This document shows, one piece after another, positions 1 to 10,014 of a stretch of 64,000 bases of DNA (position 1 is its first letter; every line of letters starts with the position of its first letter). The position numbers were made by a program, and so were the translations under genes. Under the pieces are notes generated by a model. The model worked only from the letters and a program-made list of their open reading frames with translations. It did not search any database and was not told where the DNA came from. The stretch spans positions 1,364,001 to 1,428,000 of the forward strand of contig NZ_QURO01000004.1 in assembly GCF_003426945.1 (NCBI RefSeq). Direction: 5' to 3'. The stretch comes from Thermus sediminis. GTDB taxonomy: Bacteria; Deinococcota; Deinococci; Deinococcales; Thermaceae.

Positions 1-1
1 G

Positions 2-805
2 CTGGAGAAGGAACTGGAGCGCCACCTTCTGCCCAAGGACCCCATGGACGAGCGGGACGCCATCCTGGAGATCCGGGCCGGCACCGGCGGGGAGGAGGCC
101 GCCCTCTTCGCCCGGGACCTCCTGGAGATGTACCTGCGCTTTGCCGAAGAGATGGGCTTTGAGACGGAGCTTCTGGACTCCAACCCCACGGACCTGGGGG
201 GATTTTCCAAGGTGGTCTTTGAGGTGCGGGGCCCCGGGGCCTACGGCACCTTCAAGTACGAGAGCGGGGTCCACCGGGTACAGCGGGTCCCAGCCACGGA
301 GACCCAGGGGCGCATCCACACCTCCACGGCCACGGTGGCCGTTCTGCCCAGGGCGGAGGAGGCCGACTTCCAGCTCAACATGGACGAGGTCCGCATCGAC
401 GTGATGCGGGCCTCGGGGCCTGGGGGCCAGGGGGTGAACACCACGGACTCCGCCGTGCGGGTGGTCCACCTGCCCACGGGCATCATGGTTACCTGCCAGG
501 ACTCAAGGAGCCAGATCAAAAATCGGGAGAAGGCCCTCATGATCCTCCGTAGCCGTCTCCTAGAGATGAAGCGGGCCGAGGAGGCGGAGAGGCTCCGCAA
601 GACCCGACTCGCCCAGATCGGCACCGGGGAGCGCTCGGAGAAGATCCGCACGTACAACTTTCCCCAGTCCCGGGTCACGGACCACCGCATCGGCTTCACC
701 ACCCACGACCTGGAAGGCGTCCTCTTGGGCAAGCTCCAGCCCCTTCTGGAGGCCCTGAAGCGGGCTGACCAGGAGCGCCAGCTGGAGGCCATGGCGGAAG
801 CGTGA
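2..805 (+). CDS. prfA: Peptide chain release factor 1, 5' end cut by window
   Basis: RF1 reads UAA and UAG stop codons and triggers hydrolysis of peptidyl-tRNA on the ribosome. The frame is open from base 2, so the true start lies upstream of the window. The catalytic GGQ motif is encoded at 422-430. The stop-codon-reading tripeptide Pro-Ala-Thr is at 290-298; this PxT form marks RF1, whereas RF2 has SPF. The C-terminal part is complete, with the basic region after GGQ. The stop overlaps the next gene's start by one base, so the two are probably translationally coupled. Identity is very secure; only the N-terminal domain is missing. Confidence 0.97.
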   Translation: MEKELERHLLPKDPMDERDAILEIRAGTGGEEAALFARDLLEMYLRFAEEMGFETELLDSNPTDLGGFSKVVFEVRGPGAYGTFKYESGVHRVQRVPATETQGRIHTSTATVAVLPRAEEADFQLNMDEVRIDVMRASGPGGQGVNTTDSAVRVVHLPTGIMVTCQDSRSQIKNREKALMILRSRLLEMKRAEEAERLRKTRLAQIGTGERSEKIRTYNFPQSRVTDHRIGFTTHDLEGVLLGKLQPLLEALKRADQERQLEAMAEA

Positions 806-1272
806 TGCGCCGGGAGATCCTGGTGGTGGCGGCCATCCTCCTGGACCGCCAGGGGCGGGTCCTCCTGGTGGGGAACGATTGGGGGCGGAAGGGCCTGGTG
901 CGCTACACCCTCCCCGGGGGCACGGTGGAACCCGGGGAGACGGTCCCGGAGGCCTTGGTGCGGGAGGTGCGGGAGGAGACGGGCCTAAGGGTGAAGGCCA
1001 TTGAACACCTGGCCTATGTGATCCAGGTGGAGGACCGCCGCAGGAACGAGCGCACCCTCGCCTTGGCCTTTAGGGCCAGCTACGAGGGGCTCCTGAACCC
1101 GAGAGACCCCGACGGCCACATCGTGGAGGCCCGCTTCTTCACCCCACAGGAGGTGGCGGCCAGGCTTTCTAGCCACCGCCCCCTGCAAGAGCCCTTGCTG
1201 GACTACCTTCGGGGGGAAAGGGGCCGCTTCTACGCCTATCCCGGGTGGGGTGCCGAGGGGACGCGGGTCTAG
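805..1272 (+). CDS. Nudix hydrolase
   Basis: Nudix enzymes hydrolyse nucleoside diphosphates linked to another moiety; the substrate cannot be read from sequence. The full Nudix box is visible ([18 protein letters not shown] followed by REETGL), with the catalytic glutamates of the REXXEE core. The protein is about 155 residues, normal for a single-domain Nudix enzyme. ATG at 805 overlaps the prfA stop by one base; an in-frame GTG at 802 is the alternative. It runs into the end of the opposite-strand gene at 1269, a 4-bp convergent overlap. Coupling to prfA is positional and does not show function. Confidence 0.9.
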   Translation: MRREILVVAAILLDRQGRVLLVGNDWGRKGLVRYTLPGGTVEPGETVPEALVREVREETGLRVKAIEHLAYVIQVEDRRRNERTLALAFRASYEGLLNPRDPDGHIVEARFFTPQEVAARLSSHRPLQEPLLDYLRGERGRFYAYPGWGAEGTRV

Positions 1273-1934
1273 GGGCCAAGTTTGCGCTTCAGATAGGCCA
1301 TGAGCTCCTCCAGGGCTTTGCGGAGGGCCCTTTGCTCCTCGGCCAGGGCCTCGAGGGGGTCCTTGGGGAGGTCCAGGCCGGAGAAGGTCTTGAAGAGCAG
1401 GGTGGCGTTGCCGCACCGGGGGCAGGCGATGCCCTCGGGACGGACCGAGGGGGCGTAGAAGATCCGGGTGCTGCACCGGGGGCAGAGGAGGTACTTGGCC
1501 CCCAGGGCTTCTCCCCTGCGCACCTCTTGGGCCAGCTCCAGGGCTTCCTCGCGGGGAAAGCCCAGGAAGTGGTCTTCCCCTACCTTGATGGGGCCTGGGC
1601 TCTCCTCGGTAACCTTGAGGTCGCCCAGCCTGCCCTCGGGGACCTCCCAGGCGGAGCCATTCCAGCGAAAGTGGCGCAGGTGCTTCCTCCCTTCCTGGTC
1701 CTCGATCTCCACGATGAGCTGGAGCTTGGGGTCCTTGGGGTAGTAGTAAAAACGTACTGCCTGGACTCCAGAAAGGGCCTGGTTGCGGGGAAGGGTGTAG
1801 GCCAGGGGTCCCTCCCCCCGGGCGGGGTAGCCCACCAGGCGCTCCAGGTCATAGATGGTGAGGCCGGGGCGCTTTGCATCTCCATAGAGGAGGCGCTCCA
1901 AATACTTGAAGGCGGCCTCCAAACCTTGGTCCAT
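1269..1934 (-). CDS. Uncharacterised zinc-ribbon protein
   Basis: 221 residues, family not recognised. The N-terminal two thirds look like a mixed alpha/beta domain with strand-like segments (residues 57-90) and no known catalytic motif. Four cysteines form two CPRC knuckles (C151/C154 and C171/C174), indicating a structural zinc ribbon. The last 35 residues are charged and heptad-like, so a short coiled coil is likely. The start ATG lies 12 bases beyond a strong hairpin that probably terminates the GH57 gene upstream on the same strand. The gene is clearly coding by third-position G+C and by its intact reading frame. Function unknown. Confidence 0.75.
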   Translation of the reverse strand: MDQGLEAAFKYLERLLYGDAKRPGLTIYDLERLVGYPARGEGPLAYTLPRNQALSGVQAVRFYYYPKDPKLQLIVEIEDQEGRKHLRHFRWNGSAWEVPEGRLGDLKVTEESPGPIKVGEDHFLGFPREEALELAQEVRRGEALGAKYLLCPRCSTRIFYAPSVRPEGIACPRCGNATLLFKTFSGLDLPKDPLEALAEEQRALRKALEELMAYLKRKLGP

Positions 1935-1945
1935 AGCAAAAGTTT

Positions 1946-1968
1946 ACCCTGGGAGAGGCTCCCAGGGT
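1946..1968 (-). terminator. Intrinsic terminator after the GH57 gene
   Basis: Perfect 10-bp stem ACCCTGGGAG / CTCCCAGGGT with a 3-base loop, 15 bases past the stop of the GH57 gene. On the minus strand it is followed by AAACTTTT, a weak U-tract. The next gene starts directly after it. Confidence 0.75.
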
Positions 1969-1982
1969 AGTTGAGCTAAGGC

Positions 1983-4900
1983 TTAGGGCCAGGCCACGCA
2001 GTAGGGCTTTAGGACCGCATACCTTCCGCCCCCATACTGGGAGAGCATGGCCTCCTGGACCCCCTTTTCCGGCCACAGGTAGTCCACCACCAGGGGGGCG
2101 TCCTCGTTCAAAGCCCCACCCAGATTCCAGGGCCCCGCCTCCTTACCCACGGGGCGGAAGTGGTCAGGGCCGTAGCCGTCCTGGCTTCCTACCAGGACGT
2201 AGAAGCAGACCCTCTGGCCCGGGATGGGGTTGAAGTACTTCTTGTCCACCTGGAGGATGACCTGCTTGTCCGCAGGGTTGCTGGCCACCACGATCCCGTC
2301 CGCAGTGTCGGTGCCGTCGGGAAAGCCCACCCGCTGGCCGTACTGGGGCCAGCCCGCCGCTTTGAGGAAGAGGTCCCAGGGGTGCTCAGGGTCAAAGGCC
2401 ACCCTGGCCCCCTTGGCGAAGGTCTCCGTCCTGCCGCCCTCCTTGTAGTCTATGTAGACGTTGATGAGCTGGTGGCTGAAGCCCGCAGGGGCGCCCCAAG
2501 GGTTGGTCATCTCCTTGAAGGTGAAGACGAAGGTCCAGGTGGCCCCGCCGTCCAGGATGCGCATCTCCAGGAGGTCAAAGAGGCCTTGGAAGGGGGCGAA
2601 GGCGCCCTCCTTGGGGTAGGTGTAGGTGCCAGGGCCATACTCGTCCCCCTCGGGGTCCTTGAGGACCAGGGCCTCCTTCCCCGCCAGGCGCTGGGGCAGG
2701 GCCAGGGCCAGGGGGTTGCCGTTCGGGGCGGTGTCCAGGATGCGCCCTTCCTTTTCCAGGACCACCGCCAGGCGGAGGGTGTCCCCCGCCTCCGCCTTGA
2801 GGGTGGTGTAGGGGATGCGCATCTCCACCACCTCGTCCAGGAAGGCGCGGCGGCCTGCCAGATCCGCAGGGGAGCTGGCCAAAACCCAGGCCCCTTCCCG
2901 GTAGGCGTAGCGCACCAAGACCGCCTGGCCCTCCTGGACCTGGTTGAAGTCCAGGGTGATCCGCTGTTGCAGGGGGAAGCCCAAGGAGACCTCCCCCTCC
3001 TCGGGGAAGGCAGCCCCGCCCTCCCCCCTCGGGATGGTGGCGTAGACGTGCAAGCGGTACCCCTGGCCCACCAGGTCCCTGGCCCTGACCCCGTCCCGGA
3101 GGTCCACCCTGAGGTAGACGTTCTGCTCGTCAAACCCCAGGTAGAGGGCCTGGATGAGGTCGTCCGGGGTCTGCATGGTGGTGCCATCGGGGTCGGGGAG
3201 GTAGGCGGCACCCCTCCACTCCTCTGGTTCGGCCCGGCCGTCCAGGGTAGGCTTCACCCTTCCCGGGGTGCCTTGCACTTGGGCGGGGGGGCGCACGGCG
3301 ATGTAGAGCTCCTCCGGGGGCTTCTGGCCCAGGGTTTTGTAGACCGCCTGGAGGATGGCGCGGAAGGCCTCGTCAAAGAGGGGATGGTTGGGGAAGCCGG
3401 TGTCCTGGCCGTACCACCAGAACCAGTCGGAGGCCTGGGCGGCGTAGATGAGCCCCATAGCCCTTTCCGCCACCTGGGGGTCCCCGCCCTGGGCCTGGTA
3501 GGCCAAGACCGCCTGCCGGGCCCGGCTTAGGCGATCCCAGGCCTCGTTTTCCTCGGGTTCCCCGGCCCACATGGCGAAGTCCCCAGCCCAGCCCCCGGTG
3601 CCCAGCCGGGCGATGGGGAGGGTGGGAAGGTCTAGGACCTCGGAGAAGAGCACGGTCTTGAGGGTGCCCTTCTTCTGCTCCTCGGTGAGGCGCCTATAGA
3701 GGAGGCGGAGGAAGTCGTTGCCGTTATTCGGGTAGTGCTCCCAGGCGTTTTCCCCGTCCAGGGCGATGGTGAGCACGGCCTCGGGGTTTTGCCCGATCAC
3801 CTGGCGGCGGATCTCCAGGAGGGTGCCGATGAAGTCCTCCACCGCCCGCTCGGCGGGCATCTGGCTGTAGCTGAAGCCGATCCGGTCCGAGAGGTCCCGG
3901 TGCCGGAAGAAGAGGACCACCCCCTTGCCCTCCTTCTCCACCCGGTAGAGCCGGGTGAGGGTGGCGGGGTTCACGGGGAAGCCGCTTCTGCCCAGGATGG
4001 CCTCGTCCGTCACCAGGAAGCCGATGCCCTCCTCGGCGTAGAGCTCGGCGGCCTTCTGGCTCACGGCCCCCTCGGGGGGCCACATGCCTTTGGGGGCCTT
4101 GCCGAAGAGCTTTTGGAAGTAGTCCCGCCCCGCCCGCACCTGCCAGGCGGCGTCCTCGGGCCAAGCGATCTCCTCCTTGGGCAGGGCCAGGGCGGGGTTG
4201 GACTCGCGGATGGCCTCCTTGTCCAGGAGGATGGGCAGGATGGGGTGGTAGTAGGGGGTGGTGATCAGGTCAATCTGGCCCCGCTCCCAGAGCGCCTTGT
4301 GCAGGGGCAGGATGGTGGCCATGAGCTCCAGGTGCTTCCCTAGCACGTAGGCCAGGTCTTCCTGGGTGAACCCCCGGTCCTTGCGGTAGAGGGCCTTTAG
4401 GCCTGGGTCCCGCTCAATGTAGTTCACGTTGATCCAGTAGAGGTTCCAGAGCACCCGCAGGTCCTCGAGGTCCTGGTCGCTGAAGGTTTCCCCCCGGGTT
4501 TTCTTGGTCTGGAGCTCCTTGTAGCGGGGGCTTTTTTCCACGAAGCGGGGGTTGATGTCAAAGAAGCGCTCCACGATGAAGGTCCGCTCCTCCGGGGAAA
4601 GCTCCTTTAGGGGCTTTTCCGAGACCCGCCAGTAGGCGTCCTTGGCCCTCCCTGAGAGGTAGTCCTCTATCTGCTTGAGGAGGGTGGAGGTGTAGTCAAA
4701 GGTGACCTTGATTTCCGGATACTCCTTGAGCACTTCCGCCATCCACGGGTAGCTGTTCACCCCGTGCATGCGCACCCAGGGCCCCTCGTACTGCCCGGTG
4801 ACGGGGTTCTCGTAGGGGGGTTGGTGCTGGTGCCACAGGATGGCCACCTTGAGGGGCTGGGCCAGGGCGAGGCCTAGGGCTATGGCCAGGGTGGGGAGCC

Positions 4901-5015
4901 ATTTATACCACCCCATGCTGGCCCAAGCCAGCATGGGGGCCCCGGAAGAAGGTCCCCGGGAGGTTTTTCTGAGCTGGCAGAGCGAAGAAAACAGTAAGAA
5001 AAGGGTATTACCCAT
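1983..5015 (-). CDS. Secreted GH57 alpha-glucan hydrolase (amylopullulanase type) with glucodextranase-like C-terminal module
   Basis: GH57 enzymes cleave alpha-glucans by a retaining mechanism. Visible GH57 motifs are WHQHQPPY near the N-terminus, [10 protein letters not shown], the nucleophile segment [10 protein letters not shown], and [10 protein letters not shown] carrying the acid/base. The C-terminal half resembles the binding module of glucodextranases (starting around [15 protein letters not shown]). A hydrophobic stretch ending in ALAQ just before the catalytic domain suggests export. The start is ambiguous. ATG at 5015 has an excellent ribosome site (AAGGAGGTAGGAGG), giving 1010 residues. 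ATG at 4916 gives a classical signal peptide but lies inside a perfect hairpin. A second GH57 gene, a sugar ABC importer and pgm in the window fit alpha-glucan use. Confidence 0.88.
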   Translation of the reverse strand: MGNTLFLLFSSLCQLRKTSRGPSSGAPMLAWASMGWYKWLPTLAIALGLALAQPLKVAILWHQHQPPYENPVTGQYEGPWVRMHGVNSYPWMAEVLKEYPEIKVTFDYTSTLLKQIEDYLSGRAKDAYWRVSEKPLKELSPEERTFIVERFFDINPRFVEKSPRYKELQTKKTRGETFSDQDLEDLRVLWNLYWINVNYIERDPGLKALYRKDRGFTQEDLAYVLGKHLELMATILPLHKALWERGQIDLITTPYYHPILPILLDKEAIRESNPALALPKEEIAWPEDAAWQVRAGRDYFQKLFGKAPKGMWPPEGAVSQKAAELYAEEGIGFLVTDEAILGRSGFPVNPATLTRLYRVEKEGKGVVLFFRHRDLSDRIGFSYSQMPAERAVEDFIGTLLEIRRQVIGQNPEAVLTIALDGENAWEHYPNNGNDFLRLLYRRLTEEQKKGTLKTVLFSEVLDLPTLPIARLGTGGWAGDFAMWAGEPEENEAWDRLSRARQAVLAYQAQGGDPQVAERAMGLIYAAQASDWFWWYGQDTGFPNHPLFDEAFRAILQAVYKTLGQKPPEELYIAVRPPAQVQGTPGRVKPTLDGRAEPEEWRGAAYLPDPDGTTMQTPDDLIQALYLGFDEQNVYLRVDLRDGVRARDLVGQGYRLHVYATIPRGEGGAAFPEEGEVSLGFPLQQRITLDFNQVQEGQAVLVRYAYREGAWVLASSPADLAGRRAFLDEVVEMRIPYTTLKAEAGDTLRLAVVLEKEGRILDTAPNGNPLALALPQRLAGKEALVLKDPEGDEYGPGTYTYPKEGAFAPFQGLFDLLEMRILDGGATWTFVFTFKEMTNPWGAPAGFSHQLINVYIDYKEGGRTETFAKGARVAFDPEHPWDLFLKAAGWPQYGQRVGFPDGTDTADGIVVASNPADKQVILQVDKKYFNPIPGQRVCFYVLVGSQDGYGPDHFRPVGKEAGPWNLGGALNEDAPLVVDYLWPEKGVQEAMLSQYGGGRYAVLKPYCVAWP
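4911..4938. repeat. Perfect 12-bp inverted repeat inside the GH57 N-terminal coding region
   Basis: CCCCATGCTGGC / GCCAGCATGGGG with a 4-base loop. In the mRNA both arms contain AUG codons in frame with the GH57 enzyme (4934 and 4916). A folded hairpin would hide these internal starts. It could act as a leader control element or a translational pause before the signal peptide. There is no U-tract, so it is not a standard terminator. Confidence 0.8.
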
Positions 5016-5097
5016 CCTCCTACCTCCTTTTGGACCTCGTGGAAGAGGTTCCATTCCTTCGCCCATAGCCTACCACAGGCGCGATAATGAGGGGGTC

Positions 5098-6147
5098 ATG
5101 GCCTTGCTCTTTACCCCTTTGGATCTCCGCAGCCTCCGCCTCAAAAACCGCCTGGCCATGTCCCCCATGTGCCAGTACTCGGCCACAGGGGAGGGCCAGG
5201 TCACGGACTGGCACCTCCTCCATTACCCCACCCGGGCCCTGGGCGGGGTGGGGCTCGTGATCGTGGAGGCCACGGCGGTCCTCCCCGAGGGGCGGATCAG
5301 CCCCTTTGACCTGGGCCTCTGGTCCGAGGAGCACCTCCCGGGCCTTTCCGAGCTGGCCCGCCGCATCCGGGAAGCGGGGGCGGTGCCGGGGATCCAGCTC
5401 GCCCACGCCGGGCGTAAGGCGGGAACGGCCAGGCCCTGGGAGGGGGGCAAGCCCCTGGGGTGGCGGGTGGTGGGGCCAAGCCCCATCCCCTTCGCCGAGG
5501 GCTACCCGGTGCCGGAGGCCCTCACGGAGGAGGGGATGGCCCGGATTCTGGAAGCCTTCGTGGCGGCGGCCAAGCGGGCCCTTAGGGCGGGCTTCCAAGT
5601 GGTGGAGCTCCACATGGCCCACGGGTACCTCCTCTCCTCCTTCCTCTCCCCCCTCTCCAACCAACGGGACGACCTCTACGGAGGAAGCCGGGAGAACCGC
5701 ATGCGCTTCCCCCTCCTGGTGGCGGAGGCGGTGCGGGAGGCGATCCCTGAAGAACTTCCCCTTTGGGTGCGGGTCTCGGCCACGGACTGGGCGGAGGGGG
5801 GGTGGGCCCTCGAGGACACCTTGGCCTTCGCCGAGGCCCTGAAGGCCCTGGGGGTGGACCTCCTGGACCTCTCCAGCGGGGGGGTGGTGCCGGGGGTGCG
5901 GGTGCCCGTGGCCCCGGGCTTCCAGGTGCCCTTCGCCGACGCCGTGCGGAAGCGGGTGGGCCTGGCCACGGGGGCGGTGGGGCTCCTCACCACCCCGGAG
6001 CAGGCGGAAACCATTCTCCAAGCAGGAAGCGCTGACCTCATCCTCCTGGGCCGGGTCCTCCTCCGGGACCCCTACTTCCCCTTGCGGGCGGCCCAGGTCC
6101 TGGGGGCGGAGGCCCCTATTCCGCCCCAGTACCTGCGGGGCTTTTGA
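5098..6147 (+). CDS. Old Yellow Enzyme, NADPH dehydrogenase of the thermophilic YqjM class
   Basis: FMN-dependent ene-reductase of 349 residues that reduces activated C=C bonds, and in relatives chromate, with NAD(P)H. Family signs are the N-terminal [32 protein letters not shown] with the ligand-binding histidine, [25 protein letters not shown] and the FMN phosphate-binding end (SADLILLGR). CrS/TsOYE of T. scotoductus belongs to this group. ATG at 5098 follows GAGGGGG and a GATAAT hexamer at 5083-5088, so the mRNA leader is very short. The gene is divergent from the GH57 gene, and the two share an 82-bp control region. Confidence 0.95.
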   Translation: MALLFTPLDLRSLRLKNRLAMSPMCQYSATGEGQVTDWHLLHYPTRALGGVGLVIVEATAVLPEGRISPFDLGLWSEEHLPGLSELARRIREAGAVPGIQLAHAGRKAGTARPWEGGKPLGWRVVGPSPIPFAEGYPVPEALTEEGMARILEAFVAAAKRALRAGFQVVELHMAHGYLLSSFLSPLSNQRDDLYGGSRENRMRFPLLVAEAVREAIPEELPLWVRVSATDWAEGGWALEDTLAFAEALKALGVDLLDLSSGGVVPGVRVPVAPGFQVPFADAVRKRVGLATGAVGLLTTPEQAETILQAGSADLILLGRVLLRDPYFPLRAAQVLGAEAPIPPQYLRGF

Positions 6148-6159
6148 TAGGCTTGGGCC

Positions 6160-7118
6160 ATGAAGGCCATTAGGGTGCACCAGGTGGGCGGGCCGGAGGT
6201 CTTAAGGCTGGAGGAGGTCCCCGTCCCCGAGCCGGGCCCCGGGGAGGTCCTGGTCCGGCTCCAGGCTATCGGCGTCAACTACATCGACATCTACAAGCGG
6301 AAGGGGCTTTACCCCATGCCCCTCCCCTTCACCCTGGGGGAGGAAGGGGCCGGGGGGTGGAGGCGGTGGGGGAGGGCGTGGCGGGGGTGCGGGCAGGGGA
6401 CCGGGTGGCCTTCGCCAACGTCCAAGGGTCTTACGCGGAGTACCAGCTGGTGCCCGCGGAGAGGCTGGTCCCCGTCCCCGAAGGGGTGGACCTGAGGCTG
6501 GCGGCGGCGGCCCTCCTCCAGGGGATGACCGTCCACTACCTCCTGGAGAGCACCTACCCCGTGCGCCCCGGGGACCAGGTTCTGATCCACGCGGGGGCTG
6601 GGGGCGTGGGCCTGCTCTTCATCCAGTGGGCCAAGCGCAAGGGGGCCACGGTCTACGCCACCGCCAGCACCCCTGAGAAGCGGGCCCTATGCCTAGAGGC
6701 CGGGGCGGACTACGCCCTTCCCTACGAGGGCTTCGCCCAGGCGGTGAAGGCCCTTTCCGGGGGCGGGGTGGATGCGGTTTTTGATGGGGTGGGGAAGGAC
6801 ACCTTTGAGGGGAGCCTGGACGCCCTCCGTCCCCGGGGTATCCTGGTCCTCTTCGGCCAGGCCTCGGGGCCCGTTCCCCCCCTTGACCCCCAGGTCCTGA
6901 ACCGCAAGGGAAGCCTCTTCCTCACCCGCCCCACCCTTCACCACTACACGGCAAGCCGCAAGGAACTCCTCTGGCGGGCGGGGGAGGTTTTCCGGGCCCT
7001 TAGGGAGGGGTGGCTTAGGGTGCGGATTGGGGCCGAGTTCCCCCTGGAGAGAGCCCAGGAGGCCCACGAGGCCCTAGAGGGGCGGAGGACCGTGGGCAAG
7101 GTCCTCCTCATCCCCTAG
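6160..7118 (+). pseudogene. NADPH:quinone reductase (zinc-free MDR family), frameshifted
   Basis: A medium-chain dehydrogenase/reductase of the QOR type, split over two frames. The first frame (6160 to about 6356) encodes the catalytic-domain start ([30 protein letters not shown]). The rest lies in another frame from 6357 and has the cofactor motif HAGAGGVGLLFIQWAK, ending in GKVLLIP. The switch falls in a run of six G at 6352-6357; one extra base would restore a continuous protein of about 319 residues. No zinc-binding cysteines are seen, as expected for QOR. It may be a true mutation, a homopolymer sequencing error or programmed slippage. Its 3' end overlaps the pfkB gene by 45 bp on the other strand. 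Confidence 0.85.
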
Positions 7119-8009
7119 GAAGCGGGCCCGCCAGGCCCCAAGCCCCTCCTCGGGGAGGCCCGCTCCCCGCACGGTGCAGGCCAGGGCGGCCAAGGCCGTG
7201 GCCCCCTTAAGGATTCCTTCCAGGGTTTCCGCTTCCAGGGTGGAAAGGTTCCCCTTGCCGAAGCCCCTTTTCCATAAGAGGGCTAGAAGCCCCGCGGTGA
7301 AGGTATCCCCCGCCCCCACGGTGTCCACCACCTTCACTTTCTCCCCCGGGACCCGCACCTCCACCTCCCCCAGGAAGGCCACCGCCCCCTCGGGGCCCAG
7401 GGTGAGGACCTTGAGGGCAGGGGGGAGGCGCCGCACCCCCTCCAGGGGGCCTTCGGGAAAGAGGAGGCGGGCGTCCTCCAGGGAGAGCTTGAGGAGGTCT
7501 ACCCGCTCCAGGTATCCCCCAATCCAGTCCCGTTCCTCTGGCCCCGGGGGGCTTCGCAGGTTGGGGTCGTAGGAGAGGAGGGCCCCTTCCGCCTCCCTGA
7601 GGAGGGCCTCTAGCCCTTCCCGGGTGCGGGCCTCGAGGGTGAAGAGGGAGCCGAAGTGGAGGCCCCAAGCCCCCCTCACCCCGCCCGCCTCGGGCCGGTA
7701 GGGGGCTTGGAAGGGGCGGTGGAAGCTGTAGTGGGCGTTCCCCTTTTCGTCCAGGCGCACCAGGGCCAGGGGCATGGGGGCGGGGTGGCGGAAGAGCCTG
7801 GGCTCTAGGCCCTGCCTCGCCATCTCCCCCTCGCACCAAAGGGAAAGCCAGTCCGTCCCCACCTCGGAGAAGAAGCGCACGGGAAGGCCCAGCCGGGCCA
7901 GGGCGCTCGCCGTGTTGAGGACCGAGCCCCCCGGCACCCCTGTGAAGCGCAAGGGGTCTTCCTCCTCCAGCACCAGGTCCACCAGGGTTTCCCCCACCAG
8001 GGCCAGCAT
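7074..8009 (-). CDS. PfkB-family sugar/nucleoside kinase
   Basis: Ribokinase-like kinase of 311 residues that transfers phosphate from ATP to a sugar or nucleoside hydroxyl. The C-terminal PfkB signature VVDTVGAGDTFTAG holds the catalytic Asp and anion hole. The N-terminal GGSVLNTASALARLG is the substrate-binding glycine region. The substrate is unclear; fructose, ribose or 2-keto-3-deoxygluconate are all possible. ATG at 8009 is preferred because TACAGT lies 8 nt upstream, a leaderless arrangement. An in-frame extension to 8060 would run through the divergent promoter. The C-terminus is encoded opposite the end of the quinone reductase. Confidence 0.85.
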   Translation of the reverse strand: MLALVGETLVDLVLEEEDPLRFTGVPGGSVLNTASALARLGLPVRFFSEVGTDWLSLWCEGEMARQGLEPRLFRHPAPMPLALVRLDEKGNAHYSFHRPFQAPYRPEAGGVRGAWGLHFGSLFTLEARTREGLEALLREAEGALLSYDPNLRSPPGPEERDWIGGYLERVDLLKLSLEDARLLFPEGPLEGVRRLPPALKVLTLGPEGAVAFLGEVEVRVPGEKVKVVDTVGAGDTFTAGLLALLWKRGFGKGNLSTLEAETLEGILKGATALAALACTVRGAGLPEEGLGAWRARFLGDEEDLAHGPPPL

Positions 8010-8017
8010 GATGCCCC

Positions 8018-8051
8018 ACTGTACACTCCGGGGCAGGGGGTGTGGTACAAT
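8018..8051. promoter_or_regulatory. Divergent promoter region between pfkB and aor
   Basis: On the minus strand TACAGT (8023-8018) lies 8 nt before the pfkB ATG. On the plus strand TACAAT (8046-8051) would give the aor mRNA a leader of about 58 nt. No convincing -35 box is seen for either, and the two promoters sit within 35 bp of each other. Confidence 0.55.
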
Positions 8052-8115
8052 CCGGCGCAACGCTTAGGGAAAACGTCTTTGCCTCGTGCGACGAAGCCTT
8101 TATGGGAGGTGCAGG

Positions 8116-9939
8116 ATGCTTGGAGGATATGCCCACAAGCTTGCCCGTATTGACCTGACCACCGGCCAGGTGGAGTACTTCGCCCCCGATCCCAAGGACC
8201 TGGAGATGTACGTGGGGGGACGAGGCCTTGGGGTGAAGTACGTGTACGAGAACGGCCCCCAGGTGGACTCCCTGGGCCCGGAGAACCTCCTTTGCATCAT
8301 GAACGGCCCCCTTTCCGGCACCCGCGCCAAGATGTCCGGGCGGCTGGCGGTGGTCACCAAGAGCCCCCTCACCGGCACGGTTACCGACAGCCACATGGGG
8401 GGCTGGACCGCGGCCAAGCTGAAGTGGGCGGGGTTTGATGGCCTCCTCATCAAGGGGGCCTCGGAGAGGCCTGTCTACCTCCTGGTGGAGGACGGGGAGG
8501 TCTCCATAGAGGACGCCTCCGACCTCTGGGGCAAGACCACCCACGAGGTCCACCGCATCCTCCGCGAGCGGCACGGGGAGGAGGCCGACGTCATGGCCAT
8601 CGGCCCCGCCGGGGAGAACCTGGTGCGCTTCGCCAACTGGATCAACAACGATGAGCGGGCCGCAGGCCGCGGGGGCACGGGGGCGGTGGCGGGGAGCAAA
8701 AAGCTGAAGGCCATCGTGGTGGTGGGCAAGCAGGACAAGATGCCCCAGCCCAAGGACCCCGAGCTCTGGCGGGAGGCGGACCGCCTGGCCTCGGCCACCA
8801 TCAACGACCCCAAGAACGTGACCGCTCCCAAGAAGGGCGGGCTTTCCCTCTACGGCACCAACGTCCTCATGAACATCACCAACGTCATGGGGGCCCTGCC
8901 CACCTACAACGCCCAGCACACCTGCATTGAAGGGGCGGAGAAGATCTCCGGGGAGTACATCCGCGAGCACCGCCTCATCCAGGACAACACCTGCCACGCC
9001 TGCCCCGTGGCCTGCAAGAAGATGGTGGAGGTCCACGTGGACGGCAAGACCATCCGCTTTGAGTCCTACGAGTACGAGTCCGCCTGGGCCTTGGGGGCCC
9101 ACGCGGGCCACACGGACACGGACTGGACCGGCTACGCCATCTACCTCTGCAACGCCTACGGGATGGACACCATTGAGGCGGGCAACGCCATCGCCGTCCT
9201 CATGGAGGCCACGGAGAAGGGGTACTACCATGGGGAGGACGGGATCCGCTTTGGGGACAAGGAGGGGGAGGCGAGGGTCCTCGAGGCCATCGCCCACCGC
9301 CGGGGCGTGGGGGACATGCTGGCCGAAGGTCCCGCCCGCTTCGCCAAGGCCATCGGCCACCCGGAGATCGCCCTAGAGGTCAAGGGCCAGTCCATCCCCG
9401 CCTACGACCCCCGGGGCCTCAAGGGCATGGGCATCGCCTACGCCACCTCCAACCGCGGGGCCTGCCACCTAAGGGCCTATACCCCTGCCTCGGAGATCCT
9501 GGGGGTGCCCTACAAGACCGACCCCCTGGCCTGGCAGGGCAAGGGGAAGCTCACCAAGCTCTTCCAGGACCTCTCCGCCTTCACCGATTCCCTGGACCTC
9601 TGCAAGTTCAGCCAGTTCGCCGAGGGGCCGGAGGAGTACGCCAAGCAGCTTTCCGCCTACTGGGGCCGGCCCGTGACCCCCGAGGAGATCCTTAAGATCG
9701 GGGAGCGCATCTACAACCTGGAGCGCCACTACAACAACCTGGCGGGCTGGGCCGAGGGCTCGGACTACCTGCCCGAGCGCTTCCTCCAGGAACCCTCGGA
9801 CTGCGCCGGCTCTAAGGGGCAGCTCACGGAGCTGGACCTCATGCTGGAGGAGTGCTACCGCGAAAGGGGCTGGGAGCGGGGCGTGGTGCCCCCGGCCAAG
9901 CTCCTTGAGCTTGGCATCCTCTCCCAGGCGGCGGACTAA
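8116..9939 (+). CDS. aor: Aldehyde ferredoxin oxidoreductase (tungsten/bis-pterin type)
   Basis: AOR oxidises aldehydes to acids with ferredoxin, using a tungsto-bispterin cofactor and one [4Fe-4S] cluster. The 607-residue length is typical. The N-terminal domain starts GGYAHKLARIDL and has the GGRGLGVKYVY segment. The cluster ligands are visible as C293-x2-C296-x3-C300 (CHACPVAC) and a distant C496 (LDLCKFSQF), the AOR pattern. ATG at 8116 has ribosome site GGGAGGTGCAGG; an upstream in-frame ATG at 8086 lacks one. The stop codon lies in the CTAAG of a repeat element. The following gene is a MoaD fusion, fitting pterin-cofactor supply. Soluble cytoplasmic enzyme by composition. Confidence 0.95.
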   Translation: MLGGYAHKLARIDLTTGQVEYFAPDPKDLEMYVGGRGLGVKYVYENGPQVDSLGPENLLCIMNGPLSGTRAKMSGRLAVVTKSPLTGTVTDSHMGGWTAAKLKWAGFDGLLIKGASERPVYLLVEDGEVSIEDASDLWGKTTHEVHRILRERHGEEADVMAIGPAGENLVRFANWINNDERAAGRGGTGAVAGSKKLKAIVVVGKQDKMPQPKDPELWREADRLASATINDPKNVTAPKKGGLSLYGTNVLMNITNVMGALPTYNAQHTCIEGAEKISGEYIREHRLIQDNTCHACPVACKKMVEVHVDGKTIRFESYEYESAWALGAHAGHTDTDWTGYAIYLCNAYGMDTIEAGNAIAVLMEATEKGYYHGEDGIRFGDKEGEARVLEAIAHRRGVGDMLAEGPARFAKAIGHPEIALEVKGQSIPAYDPRGLKGMGIAYATSNRGACHLRAYTPASEILGVPYKTDPLAWQGKGKLTKLFQDLSAFTDSLDLCKFSQFAEGPEEYAKQLSAYWGRPVTPEEILKIGERIYNLERHYNNLAGWAEGSDYLPERFLQEPSDCAGSKGQLTELDLMLEECYRERGWERGVVPPAKLLELGILSQAAD

Positions 9940-10014
9940 GCACCCCACCGCGGCGAAAGCCGCGGTGGGGACCCCGAAAGGGCCTCGCCAAAGCCCCTAC
10001 CCGGATACCCGTCC
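9936..10014 (+). repeat. GAAA-hairpin repeat element, copy A
   Basis: First of three copies in the window. CTAAG is followed by a perfect 12-bp stem CCCCACCGCGGC / GCCGCGGTGGGG closed by a GAAA tetraloop (9943-9970), then a shared C-rich tail (ACCCCGAAAGGGCCTCGCC). Its CTAAG contains the aor stop codon, and the tail's conserved CCATG coincides with the moaD start. There is no T-tract, so it is not a simple terminator. Confidence 0.85.

Noticed and set aside
2160-3530. 456-codon plus-strand frame opposite the GH57 gene
   Set aside because: Low-complexity Val/Gly/Leu-rich shadow; the opposite frame has clear GH57 and glucodextranase features.
4840-5097. N-terminal extension of the Old Yellow Enzyme to 4840
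   Set aside because: The extension reads antisense to the GH57 start region and crosses its ribosome site; the family N-terminus begins at 5098.
7207-9360. 717-codon open frame on the minus strand opposite pfkB and aor
   Set aside because: Composition is Gly/Pro/Arg/His-rich with no motifs; it is the antisense shadow of G+C-rich genes with strong motifs.
9943-9970. Repeat hairpins read as ordinary intrinsic terminators
   Set aside because: No U-tract follows any of the three copies, and the conserved sequence extends beyond the hairpin on both sides.
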